Origin: Trachythela sp. YZ-2020
Taxonomy: Eukaryota > Cnidaria > Anthozoa > Malacalcyonacea > Clavulariidae
DNA: 64,000 bases
NCBI GenBank assembly: GCA_016169945.1
Contig: JADLSH010000268.1
Coordinates: 452,001-516,000 of the forward strand
Reading direction: 5' to 3'
Positions 33,866 through 46,569 of this stretch are shown in pieces (within the stretch, counting starts at the first letter, position 1; every line of letters starts with the position of its first letter). The notes under the pieces were generated by a model. It worked only from the letters and a program-made list of their open reading frames with translations, was not told the origin of the DNA and did not search any database. A program made the position numbers and the translations under genes.

Positions 33866-34655
33866 ACCATCATTGTATGTGATAGTAATGGTCGGAACTT
33901 GAAATCTGAAGAACTTTGTTCGGACTCAGCAACAAAATATATTCGATCCCAAACTCTCTCTCAAGCAAGGCAAAAAATTGAAACCTCAACTTTAATAACC
34001 CTAAGAACTTTATTATCCACTGTGGAACTAACGACATCGAACAACCTGGAAACAATACCATCACTGAAACCCTAGAAATTGTGGAGTCAATTAAACAAAA
34101 ACATCCGAACTGCAGAATCTTGGTATCTTTATTACCTCTTTATTACCAAGAAAAGATGAACTCAACAACAAGATACCAGCTATTAATGAAGAATTGAATA
34201 CCCAAGTTTCCACCAAAACAAACACCACATATATCCAGCATACCAATATATCCAACGCTGACCTATATGACAGGAAGCATTTGAATGAAAGGGGTGTTAA
34301 AAATTTTGCGAAAAACATCAAAGCAGCATATATATATTTTAACACCACACCTAAAAAGAAAGAAGTAAACAGGAAAAATACTCCAAGAGATAACTATAAC
34401 CAAACCTTCCCACAACGCACAGGTATGTACTACCAAAATCAACTCTTCCAATTTGGCCACAATAACCTACCATTTACCCCCTTCATGAACCTACCACCAC
34501 CTCCACCAACAACTGCAAGTATCAATACTCAACATCTTAACAAAGGAATTGTACCACCCCCTTCCTCATCTCGCCAAGATAACCGAACAAACGCACTACC
34601 ACTTCAACTAGTTGGGCTGATAAGACAACTCTATGGATGCATCAACATATTATAA
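33866..34655 (+). pseudogene. LINE ORF1, SGNH-hydrolase-like
   Basis: Contains TIIVCDSNGRNL (block I, the usual GDS replaced by CDS), FIIHCGTNDIEQPG (block III, GTND) and DLYDRKHLNERGVKNFAKNI (block V region with D-x-x-H-L). A proline-rich tail follows (NLPPPPPTTA). Esterase-type ORF1 proteins are known in CR1/L2-type LINEs. Frameshifts near 34000 and 34140 split it. Confidence 0.7.
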
Positions 34656-34828
34656 ACTGTAAGTCATTCAAATACAATCACTATTCTATTTAATCTTATA
34701 CTAGTAACATTCTCCCTTTTCAAATAATCATACAATAATTTTGATATTAAACAAAAGATTTTTAAAAGAATTATTTACAGCATTCTCTATCTAATAATTA
34801 TATATAATTATCTAAAAGAAGCACAGGA

Positions 34829-37800
34829 ATTTCATTTAGCACTTGGAATATTAATGGTATATTCAATAAAGTCCTTGGAGATAAACAAAAAACAGGGACT
34901 TTCTTGATTATATCTCTAAGATTGATTTCATATTTCTAAATGAAACATGGACAAATACATGTTCAAACATTCCAGGATTTGGGGATATTGTTTCTCAAGT
35001 AGCTAAACCAGCTACTAACCAGGCATGCCGACAATCAGGTAGCATTAGCCTGTTATTCAAAAGCAAATTTAAGAAATATATAAACGTTATTAAAAATACA
35101 AAAAACTTTTTATGGAGCAAAGTTTCGAAAGAAATCTTAAATTCCGACCTGGATTTATACATTTGTGGTACATACATACCACCTGAAAAATGAGAAAATA
35201 CTTTGAAAACGAAATTTTTGAAGAACTTGAAAACGATCTAGTCCTTTTCTCATCAAGAGGAAATATACTTCTTCTTGGTGATCTAAATGCTAGGACAAGC
35301 AAACTTGAAGATTTTGTTTCAAGTGATGGGAGTGATCACATCCAAGATACCAGTGATAACTCTTTTCAACCACCAGAAAGATAAAACTTTGACTCAACAA
35401 CAATAACCATGGTAAAAAAATTATTGAAATTTGTAAAAGTAACGACATGAGAATTCTTAATGGTCGGACCAATGGTGACTCTTTGGGAAGACCTACTTTT
35501 CATGGTAAAAACGGAACCAGCGTAGTTGATTATATCATCTGTAACCAAAACTTAATGCCAAAAATTAAACATCTAGTTGTTAAATCTCCCAATTATCTAT
35601 CTGACCATAGTCAAGTTATAACCTGGAACTTACATAACAACACTAACACCAATAATAATAAGGTGAAAGCGTTGAAATCACAGGAACTACAAGAGAAATT
35701 AAACACATTCCTTGATAGAGATTTCTCTTCATAAAGAGAAAGCATAAACAAATGTGTCAACGAATTTCAAAAAATTATTAACCTTGCATCTAAAAAATCT
35801 CTTAAAATTAAAAAGAAAAAATATAGACGAAAAATTAATAATGTTGCAAATAAAAAATGGTTTGATAAAGATTGTAGATTTAAAAGACACCAGCTGAGAA
35901 AATTTGCTAATCAGAAACATAGAGATCCAAATAATATTGAAATCAGAAATACATATCATACTGCTCTAAAAGACTATAAAAACACTTTGGAAACGAAAAA
36001 AACAACTTTTCATTTCAATAAAATTCAAGAACTTGAAAACGCTAGCAATGATCCACTGATATTTTGGAAAACACTCAAAAATAGCGGTGACAATCTTAAT
36101 TTTAATGAAACCAAAAAAATGCCACAACCAAGTGAATGGCTGAATCATTTTCAAACACTTCATACAGAACATCAATTAAATAAGGAACAAAACGAAATTC
36201 TATGAAACTATGAAAAAATCAAAGACAGCTTAACTGAACTTGATGACCTCATCACAGAATCTGAACTACGAAAAGCAGCTGAAGAGCTAAAATCAAAAAA
36301 GCTGTTTATAACGACAAAATCAGAAACGAAATGATTAGATTTAGTATTAAAACTCTCTCTAAAGGATTTCTAAAAGTTTTCAACAACATTTTAACATCGG
36401 GGAAGTTTCCCGAATCATGGACCGAGGGCTTAATAACCCCGATCCATAAGTCGGGAAACTCTCTCGATCCAAACAATTACCGAGGTATTTGTGTCTCAAG
36501 CTGCATGGGCAAATGTTTTGCTCAATTTTGAAAAATAGATTGATGAATTTTGCAAATGAAAAGAAATTAATTCACCCTACTCAAATTGGATTTATGCCGG
36601 GAAATAGAACGGCAGACCATGTTCTCACACTGAAAACTCTGCATGAAAAATATGTTAGGCAGAGTAAGAATGAAAAAATCATTGACTTTAGAAAAATCAT
36701 TGACTTTGATTCTGTTTGGCATCAAGGATTATTTTACCAACTTATCAAAAATAACATTGGTGGACACTTTTACGATTTAATTCAAGACCTCTACTCGAAC
36801 ACGAAATGTGCAATAAAACTATCTGAAAATAGAGCACCATTTTTTCCATACAAAAAGGGAGTCCGACAACGATGCACTTTAAGCCCTTTATTATTTAATA
36901 TTTATACAAACGAACTTCCAAAACTATTTGAACAAACAAAATCAGATCCTTTTGTATTACCAAACGGAACTGCTATCAACAGTCTCTTATATGCAGATGA
37001 TCTCATTATACTTTCACGATGAAAATTAGGTCTACAAAATTGTTTAAATCAACTAGACGAATGGTGTAGTAAATGGCTTATGGAAATCAATATCAAGAAA
37101 ACAAAAGTTATGATTTTCAAAAACACAATTCAAAACTACCAAACCTTCATTTCCACATTGGAAATAAAAAGATAGATATAGTCAAAGAGTATACCTATAT
37201 TGGCCTAAAAATTGTGCCAAATGGCAAATTTAGACTTGCACAAAAACAACTAAGTGAAAAAGCTTTACATGCACTTTATAAAATTCGTAAAAATATAGAT
37301 TTTCATAAGCTTTCACCAAAAACAGCTACAAAAATTTTTGATTCAATTGTTTCCCCAATTCTACTATACAACTCAGAGGTTTGGGGAACTTACGAAATAA
37401 ATGATCTAAATAAATGGGATAATTCAGAAACAGAGAAAGTTCATCTAAGATTCTGCAAGCGGCTATATCTGGGTGTTAACAGAAAAGCAAGCAATATAGC
37501 TTGCAGAAGTGAACTCGGGAAATATCCACTACTGGTTACAATTAAAAAGAATATAATAAACTATTTTAAACATATTTCTAAACTAGACGACAACTCAATC
37601 GTTAAATAATCCTTCCAAATGTCTAAACAACTATATAATGAAGGCAAGGAATCTTTCTATACTTACACAATAAACATGCTAAAATCATTCTATGATAATA
37701 TAACAAACTTAGAATGTGATATAATCAACTACGATACAAAATCTATCGTAAACAAGATGAAAGATAAATATGTTGAATTCTGGCGACATAAAATGATTAA

Positions 37801-38242
37801 CTCCTCCAAACTCTCCTTCTTTTGTACATTTAAAAACGACTACAAAATGGAAAAATACTTATCTCTTATTAAACATCCAACAATAAGAAGAACATTCTCC
37901 CAATATCGCGTAAGCAACCATAAGTTGCAAATTGAACGAGGAAGATACCAAAATGTTCCTCGTGAAGAGCGTATCTGTAAACTATGTGACTCTGGCAAGG
38001 TGGAAAACGAATTCCACTTCGCCTTCACATGCCAGAAATACCAACACTTACGAGACAACTCAAACAACATTCTCAAAAATCTGTTTGATCTCAACATAAC
38101 AACAGAAACTAAACAGAAATTACTTGAACACACAATGTGTTCGGACGATCCTGTTCTAATAAATCTATTTTCCAAGTTTTTATTTATCTGCACAAAGGAA
38201 CGAGAAGATAGCCTCAAATCCTGGGAAACTCAAAATAATTGA
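34829..38242 (+). pseudogene. LINE ORF2, endonuclease and reverse transcriptase
   Basis: Endonuclease: ISFSTWNINGIF at the start, NILLLGDLNAR at about 35262 and LSDHSQVITWNL at about 35600. RT: WTEGLITPIHKSGN, NNYRGICVSSCMGKCF, FDSVWHQGLFYQL, CTLSPLLFNIYTNEL and LLYADDLIILSR (36970-37020). The C-terminus has a Cys-His knuckle, ICKLCDSG...FHFAFTC at about 37972-38035. In-frame stops and shifts occur throughout. Confidence 0.9.
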
Positions 38243-38731
38243 AAAAAACAACAACAAAAAAAACCTTCTCTTTCTACATCTTATACTTCCAATACTATAT
38301 TGGGATATAACCATACATACTATATATTATATTAATATAAAAACCTATATTATAGTACTTAAATGAACTACATACTGTATATACACAGTAGTCAGAACTT
38401 TATTGTTCGAACATTTTATATAGATTATCTTATATATTTTGTTGTTCAGTGCTCTTGCAGCACTTATATACTTTAGCAATGCCTGTAATTACAGTAGGTC
38501 ATGCCAATAAAGTTTTATAAATAAAATATATAAATAAACCCCTTTACTTTTTGGTCGAAAGTGGCCACTTTTTCAGTTTTTTGAAAAAGTGGCTGAAAAT
38601 AGCCAAAATTAAAGGCTAACCCCTTATCATTTTGTTAAGGCTAACCCCTTTACATTTTGGCCAGATTTGGCCACTTTTTCAGCTTTTGAAAATGTGGCGA
38701 TTTTTGACCAAAAAGTTAAGGCTAACCACTT

Positions 38732-39311
38732 TTATAAAAAATCCATCGCAAAGACGAATGTTGACAAAATTTCGAATAAGTAATCACAAGTTATTAATCG
38801 AATACGGCCGCTACCAAAACATACCCCGCGAAGAAAGATATTGTAAAACCTGCGGAACTGGAGCGGTTGAAGATGAATTTCACTTTTCTTTTGAATGTGA
38901 AAGTTACAAGAACATTAGAAACAATACAAACAATATCTTAAAAAATATTTTTCTGATGAAACTTACAACAGAATCAAAACAAAATCTATTGACTCACGTA
39001 ATGTCGTCCAATGATTCAGTTTTAGTAATGCTATTCTCAGACTTCATTTCAAAGTGTTTTAATGTCAGAGACAAATGCCTTCAACCTGGGGATACTACAT
39101 AATTATCATTATTGATATATACTGTAGATAAATACTATATATATATATACTAGTAGTCGTAACATTATTGTTCGGTCTTCCGAAACATTATTATATAGAT
39201 TATTATGTTTTGTTATTTACTTATTTAGTGCTAGTTGTAGCATTCATACTTTAGCAATACCTGTAAATTAGGTCATGCCAATAAAGTGAATTTAAAAAAA
39301 ACAAAAAAAAA
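38732..39311 (+). mobile_element. LINE copy B, 5'-truncated
   Basis: Holds the C-terminal part only: ISNHKLLIEYGRYQNIPREE, CKTCGTGAVEDEFHFSFEC, then a 3' UTR with GGTCATGCCAATAAAG and an A-rich tail. It diverges from copies A and C at many positions, so it is an older or separate subfamily insertion. Confidence 0.85.
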
Positions 39312-39697
39312 CCACTTTACTTTTTGTTCAAAATTGGTCACTTTTTCAATTTTTTAAAAAATGGCTAAAAAGGGCCTAAAAGTAAGGCTAACCTTAACAT
39401 TTTGTTAAGGCTATTAACCCCTTTACTTTTTGGCCGAAATTTGCCACTCTTTCAGTTTTTGAAAAAGTGACTGAAAATGACCAAAGGTAAAGGCTAACCC
39501 CTTAACATTTTGATAAGGCTAACTCCTTTACCTTGTGGTCGGATCTGGTCACCTTTTCATCTTTTGAAAATGTGGCGATTATTGACCAAAAAGTTAATGC
39601 TAAATTTTAAGGCTAACCCCTTTAACTTTTGGCAAAAATTGACCACTTTTTCCGTTTTTAAAAAAGTGGCTAAAAAGGGCCAAAAAGTGAAGATTAA

Positions 39698-39927
39698 AGG
39701 CCCAGACACACCGGACGCGATTCTGCAACGCGACGCGATTTTTCCGTTTTTAAAAGTAAATACAAGCGTCTATGGAAGGAATTTTTAAAAGATATGCAGA
39801 CCAAATAACTCAAACTGTTATAGCGCTTTTGAATATTTGAAAAACATAAAACAGGATCAAAGTTATATGTCAGTGAAAATCGAAAAATCGCGCCGCGTTG
39901 TCGAATCGCGTCCATTCTATGTGGGCC
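39698..39927. mobile_element. MITE within the satellite array
   Basis: Inverted ends of about 45 bp (AGGCCCAGACACACCGGACG, CAACGCGACGCGATTTTTCC and near complements). TTAA lies on both sides (39694-39697 and 39928-39931), but TTAA is also common in the array, so the duplication is uncertain. Confidence 0.7.
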
Positions 39928-40130
39928 TTAACATTTTCCCTTTACTTTTTGTTCAGATTTGGCCAGTTTTTCATCTTTTGAAAATGAGGCGATTTTTGAC
40001 CAAAACGTTAAGGCTATAACCCCTTCACTTTTTGGCCATAATTTGCCATTTTTTCAGTTTTTAATTTTCAGTTTTCATTTGGCGACTTTTTTAGTTTTTG
40101 AAAAAGTGGCAAAAAACGGCCAAAGTTAAC

Positions 40131-40957
40131 TTTGAATTCTGGCGACATAAAATGATTAACTCCTCCAAACTCTCCTTCTTTTGTACATTTAAAAACGACT
40201 ACAAAATGGAAAAATACTTATCTTTTATTAAACATCCAACAATAAGAAGAACATTCTCCCAATATCGCGTAAGCAACCATAGGTTGCAAATTGAACGAGG
40301 AAGATACGAAAATGTTCCTCCTGAAGAGCGTATCTGTAAACTATGTGACTCTGGCAAGGTGGAAAACGAATTCCACTTCGCCTTCACATGCCAGAAATAT
40401 CAACACTTACGAGACAACTCAAAAAACATTCTCAAAAATCTGTTTGATCTCAACATAACAACAGAAACTAAACAGAAATTACTTGAACACATGATGTCTT
40501 CGGACGTCCTGTTCTAATAAATCTATTTTCCAAGTTTTTATTTCTCTGCAAAAAGGAACGAGAAGATAGCCTCAAATCCTGGGAAACTCAAAATAATTGA
40601 AAAAATTAAATTTTAATTGAAAAAATTTAAAAAAAACCCCCCAAAACACAAAAATACTTCTCATTCTGCATCTTATACTTCCAATACTATATTGGGATAT
40701 AACCATACATATTATATATTATATTAATATAAAAACCTATATTATAGTACTTAAAAAGAAAACTTTTAAATGAACTACATACTTTAGGCTATAAACACAG
40801 TAGTCATAACTTTATTGTTCGAACATTCGAACATTTTATATAGATTACCTTATATATTTGTTATTCAGTGCTCTTGCAGCACTTATATACTTTAGCAATT
40901 AATGCCTGTAATTACAGTAGGTCATGCCAATAAAGTTTTATAAAAAAAACAAAAAAA
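40131..40957 (+). mobile_element. LINE copy C, 5'-truncated, close to copy A
   Basis: Starts within ORF2 at GAATTCTGGCGACATAAAAT and is nearly identical to 37776-38520 through the coding end and 3' UTR, ending GCCAATAAAGTTTTATAAAA. The ORF 40098-40517 is broken by a shift near 40505. The close match suggests recent activity of this family. Confidence 0.88.
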
Positions 40958-41056
40958 ACCCTTGGCATTTTGATAAGGCTAACACCTTTACTTTTTGGGC
41001 AGATTTGGCCACTTTTTCAGCCACTTTTTGAAAAAGTGGCGATTTTTGACTTCCCA

Positions 41057-44000
41057 CCACCTACCGGCACCATGAGTATGCTACGGAAGTCTAAAGAAAT
41101 GTCCCATACAAGCCCACAACTCAACCAAATCACTGCCACCTGAATTAATTGAACTGATCACACAACTGTATAGCTGTATCTAAAGAAAACTGTAAGTTTA
41201 TTTATATACATATATTCATTACTTACATAAAAGTACATTAAATTTATTATAATATAATTATATATTATACAAAATTAGTAGTTTATACCATACCAACCTT
41301 TAGAAAGTATTAACCTTTAAGTTTTTCGAAAAGATCTATAATTGGCACTCTCTATCAAATAACTAGAAATAACGAAAAAATGAACTCGGAAATTTCATTT
41401 AGCACATGGAATATTAATGGTATATTCAATAGGGGTCCTTGGAGATAAAACCAGAAACAAGGACTTTCTTGAATCTATTTCCCAAATTGATTTCATATTT
41501 CTAACCGAAACATGGACAAACATATCTTTAAACATTCCAGGATTTGAGGCTATTATCTCTCAAACGGCTAAACCACTTACTATATAACCAGGCGTGTCGA
41601 CAATCAGGCGGCATTAGTCTGTTATTCAAAAGCAATTTAAAAAATATGTAAGCATGATAAAGAACACAAAAAAAATTTATGGAGCAAAATCTCCAAAGAA
41701 ATACTAAACTCAGACCTGGATTTGTACATTTGTGGTACTTACATACCACGGCTATTTTGGAAAACTCTTAGAAATAGCGGTGATGATCTTGACTTTAATG
41801 AAACTAAGAAAATACCGCAGCCAGGTGAATGGCTAAATCATTTTGAATCGTTACATTCAGAACATAAATTAAATAAAGAACAAGGCGAAATCCGTGAATG
41901 CCTGAAAAATTATGGAAAAATTAAAGACAAATTTACTAGACTTGATGGAATCATCACTGAAGCTGAACTACTAAAAGCAGCCAAAAAGTTAAAATCAAAG
42001 AAAGCTGTTTATAACGACAAGATCAGAAACGAAATGATAAAATCTAGTATTGAAATTCTTTCGAAAGGTTTTTTAAAAGTTTTCAACAACATTTTAACTT
42101 CAGGAAAGTTTCCTGAAATGTGAATCGAGGGCCTAATAACCCCGATTCATAAATCAGGAAACTCCCTCGACCCCAACAACTATATCGAGATATATGCGCT
42201 TCAAGCTGTATGGGCAATTATTTTGCTCAATTTTGAATAATAGATTAATGAATTTTGTAAATGAAAATAATTCACCCTACTCAGATTGGATTTATGCCTG
42301 GAACTCTATAGAACGGCAGACCATATTTTCACGCTGAAAACTCTGCATGATAAATACGTTAAACAGAGTGAAAATGAAAAGATTGATGCATGTTTTGTCG
42401 ATTTTATAGAAAAGCTTTTGATTCCGTCTGGCATCAAGGCCTATTCTACAAACTAATAAAAAATAAAATAGGGGGGCATTTCTATGACTTAATCCAAGAC
42501 CTCTACTCACACACAAAATGTGCAATAAAACTATCGGAAGACAGAACACCATTTTCTTCATACAAAAAGGGTGTTCGTCAAGGATGTATTTTAAGCCCTT
42601 TATTATTTAACATCTATGTAAACGAACTTCCAACACTTTTTGAATAAACACAATCAGATCCGTTTGCATTACCAAACGGAACTACTACTAACAGTCTCCT
42701 CCTATATGCAGATGATTTCATTATCCTTTCACGATCAAAATCAGGTCTGCAAAATTGTCTAAACCAACTCCACGAATGGTGCAATAAATGGCTAATGGAA
42801 GTCAATGTCAAAAAAAAAGAAAATTATGATTTTTCAAAAACACCATTCAAAATTACCAAACCTTCATTTCTATATCGGAAATAAGAAGATAGATATCGTG
42901 CAAGAATATACCTATCTTGGTCTCAAACTTGTACCAAATAGCAAATTTAAACTTTCACAACAACAACTTAGCGAAAAAGCTTTGCATATACTCTTTATAA
43001 GATTCGTAAAAAGTTAGATTTTCATAAACTGTCACCAAAAACAGTTACCAAAATTTTTGACACAATTATTTCACCCATTCTGCTGTATAACTCAGAAGTC
43101 TGGGGAGCATACGAAAAAAATGATTTGAACAAATGGGATAATTCCGAAACAGAAAAAGTTCATTTAAGATTCTGCAAGCTATATTTGGGTGTAAACAGAA
43201 AAGCAAGCAATATAGCTTGCAGAAGTGAACTTGGAAAATATCCACTTCTGATTTCAATTAAAAAGAATATAATCAATTACATGAAACATATCCTTAACAA
43301 GAGAATATTTCTTTAAAAAAAGAAATGATGTTTCGTTCGTGCAAATTCTGAGTATAGAAATAATAGTTTTGATTCAATTAGTCTTCCTCACGCTCGGTTT
43401 TTCCGCCATTTTTTGGGTACTGCGTCTTTTAAGTTTGACAGTATAAGAATAACGAAATGCGACTTCTTATTGCTGTAGCTGTGTGCATCATGGTAAATTT
43501 ACAAATACAACTATAAACAGTAGCTTTTAACGCTCTATTACTCGTTTAAATCCTTTAATGAGATTAAATACATGAATGAATAACATACCTTTCGAGCCTC
43601 GTTCGAAAGAAATATTAAAATTAACCTTCATCTCTTCTATTTACATCAAGTCAGGTGATTTGCATACTAATATATTACTATTTTTAAAGATTGCCTCTTC
43701 CAAATTTAGATGTCGTAAGCAAGCTCGAAGTTGTAAACATGCTGACGTGTATTTATATTACTAGAGCGTATGGCAACGAGCGTGCATTTATACTTTTATA
43801 CATGCCTATAATGTTTACGTGTATTTATATATGACAAGAGCGTATGGCAAAGAGCGTGCATTTGTACATGCCTAATAATGATGCAGTATACGCATTTTTC
43901 AACATATGAAAACTTAATTTTTTAATTTTTCGTATGAAGTATTAGCTAAGCGTATAATATATTATCTGGGCTCATTCACTCTTTGTGAAGCTGTTCCCAG

Positions 44001-44935
44001 GCATAGATATGGGGAAGTCCAAGCAAGAGCCTATTATTTTGGCTAAAATCTAGGCCACGGCCGGGTCACACAAAGCAGATAAACTTCGCTTGGAGCCAAT
44101 GTCAAGCACATTAATTTTATTGGTATAATAATTAACTAAGAATTTCGGTTGTAGGCCACGCCTCCATAAAACTTCATATACGAGGAACGGTCATCTCATT
44201 GGATGATTCAAAAAGTAATTGACGTTTCAGCAATAATACTTGCTAAGGATTGGATAACTTTGACATTTGACCTCATTTTGCTATGACGTTGCTCGAAACC
44301 AAATACAGTACCGTTTCGTTCCTGCGGGGAACGAAACAAAAACTAGACGATAACTCAATTGTAAAACAATCTTTCCCAATGTCCAAACAATTATATAATA
44401 ATGGTAAAGAATCTTACTATACTAACGCCATAACCATGCTAAAATCGTTTTACGAAAATACATCAAATATTGAAAATGATATCATAAACTATGAAACCAA
44501 AACTATCGTAAATAGAATGAACGAAAAATATGTCGAATTCTGGCGACATAAAATGACTAACTCCTCTAAATTATCCTTCTTTTGTACGTTCAAAAACGAA
44601 TACAAAATGAGGAATACCTATCCCTCATTAAAAACCCAATCAATCAATCAAAAACTTTATTATTGTGTCAGATAAATTCTAGTTTACAAAGAAACTAATT
44701 AATTGGGACACCAACAATAAGGAGAATATTTTCTAAATATAGAGTAAGTAATCATAAACTACGAATTGGACGTGGAAGATACGAAAATGTTCCTCGTGAA
44801 CAACGTATCTGCAAACTTTGTAAATCTGGTGAAGTGGAAAACGAATTTCATTTTGCCTTTACCTCCCAGAAATACGAAAACTTACGAAACAATTCAAACA
44901 ACATACTTAAAAACATTTTTAATTCCAATACCACA
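41057..44935 (+). mobile_element. LINE copy D, deleted and interrupted
   Basis: Begins in the ORF1 C-terminus (ELIELITQLYSCI), then the ORF2 endonuclease start (ISFSTWNINGIF). An internal deletion of about 0.9 kb at about 41750 joins TYIPR directly to LFWKTLRNSGDDL. RT follows with FDSVWHQGLFYKL, GVRQGCILSPLLFNIYVNEL and a YADD box at about 42706. An insertion interrupts it at about 43288-44335, after which YVEFWRHKMTNSSKLSFFC resumes. The end is lost at 44935, where the array restarts. Confidence 0.85.
43288..44335. mobile_element. Insertion of unknown class in LINE copy D
   Basis: Splits the LINE between KHI and LDDNSIVKQ. The right end GGAACGAAAC and GTTTCGTTC at 43328 are short inverted matches. 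Two direct repeats of about 65 bp containing GAGCGTATGGCAA lie at about 43760 and 43835. No ORF is recognised. Confidence 0.5.
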
Positions 44936-45869
44936 ACATTACTTTTTGGCCACTTTTTCAGTTTTTGAAAAAGTTCCTTAACATGGCCAAAAAGTAGAGG
45001 CTAACCCCTTAAAATTTTGTTAAGGCTAACCCCTTTACTTTTGTAGGTTTTGAAAATGTGGCGACCTTTGAACAAAAATTTAAGGCTAACCCCTTCACTT
45101 CTGGCAAAAATTGGCCACTTTTTCCGTTTTTAAAAAAGTGGCTAAAAAGGGCTAAAAAGTAAAGGCTAACTCTTTAGCTTTTTGTTAAAGCTAACCCCTT
45201 TACTTTTTGGCCAAAATTGACCACTTTTTCAGTTTTTGAAAAAGTATCTAAAAATGTTTTTATATGTTTTATACCCATGCATGTTATATGTTTTTATAAC
45301 CATATATTTTATAGCCTACAAGCCTAATCCGTTTACTTTTTGGTCAGATTTGGCCACTCTTTCAGTTTTTGTATGGCTAAAAACGGCCAAAAACAAAGGC
45401 TAACCCTTAACATTTTGTTAAGGGTAGCCCCTTACCCTTTCTGCAGATTTGGCCACTGTTTTAGTTTTTGAAAAAGTGACGATTTTTGACCAAAAATTAA
45501 GGCTAACCCCTTTACTTTTTGCCAAAATTGGTCACTTTTTCAGTTTTTGAAAGGGTCTTAATCTGAAAATGAGGCTTTAAATATAAAAACAGTCTGCAAA
45601 TCTTAAAACGAAGGTTATCCTTTTGTCGAAAAAAGTTGAAGGGTAAGATTTTACTTTTTAGCGAGATTTGGCCGCCTTTTTGGTTTTTGAAAAAGTGGCC
45701 GAAAATCGACAAGAGATTAAGGGTTAGCCTTTACTTTTTATCGAAAATAATGTTAATGCGTTAGCCTTTTTTATTAGCCTTTGCATTAGCCTTTATTTTT
45801 GTAGACGAAATGTCTTAGGGTTAACGCCTTCCTTGTTGTAGACGAAAACCGTCGAAAATATTGTGCGCG

Positions 45870-46520
45870 TGTGACAAAATCTGAACACCTTTGGATTAAG
45901 GAGGAAGTCAGCCATTACTAAGGAACCAATCGATAACCTTTAACTGATTTTAGTATTTGTATGAGGCAGATTTGGAACTTTAGAAAAACAGATCGAAACC
46001 GGCATAGCGGGACTCAGGCGAAGTATCTTTCTGGTTCGTTTTTTTCCTTTCACCAAAATTTTGAAACTCATAGTTTTGATGAAAGAATATGTTTTTCGGC
46101 CACTGATGAGACGTTTGAATTAGTTTGAGGCAACGTATAATATAATTTAGTATTTCTAGGCCGAAAACCATTTTCAAACGTCGGGAGTAGTTTGAAGCAA
46201 GATTTTGACTTTTGAAAAAACGAAAACCAAAGGGGGACAACACAGGGCCTACCATTTTTCGGGGCTTGTTGGCCAGTCAGGAACGAGAATAAAGTACGTT
46301 GAATGTATATTAAGAACAATTGATGTCACTAATTGAAAACAACATATGAACCACAATCTCTATCTCTTGTGCTATTATGTATTGATAATCATAGAGACAT
46401 GAAGAATGGCCGATAATAACAAACCAAGGCAATACATATCAATTATATCACCCGAACCAATTATATCATTCCATATATTTAAACATAATTTTCTTAAGAA
46501 TTGAAACGTTTTAATGAATA
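45870..46520. other. Intergenic sequence
   Basis: No recognisable coding sequence. Overlapping reverse frames at 45980-46319 have no family features. Confidence 0.4.
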
Positions 46521-46569
46521 CTTCAAGACCTGCTATTTTTCAAGGGAAATATGACAGTGCTTGCTGTGG

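Larger units (their letters stand above)
33785..38536 (+). mobile_element. LINE copy A, long, SGNH ORF1 plus EN-RT ORF2
   Basis: The longest copy of a LINE family in the array: ORF1 about 33866-34655, ORF2 about 34829-38242, and a 3' UTR with CATGCCAATAAAG at about 38500. The perfect 89-bp repeat at 33696-33784 and 38537-38625 bounds it. Many frame breaks show it is inactive. Confidence 0.88.
33590..45870. repeat. Satellite-like array broken by LINE insertions
   Basis: Remaining array blocks lie at about 33597-33784, 38537-38730, 39312-40130, 40957-41056 and 44936-45800. The unit contains GGCTAACCCCTTTACTTTTT, GGCCAAATTTGGCCACTTTT and TCAGTTTTTGAAAAAGTGGC, with the complementary ACTTTTTCA/TGAAAAAGT making each unit hairpin-prone. 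Alternate units use AACATTTTGTTAAGGCTAAC. Unit order and divergence vary. No coding content in the units. Confidence 0.85.
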
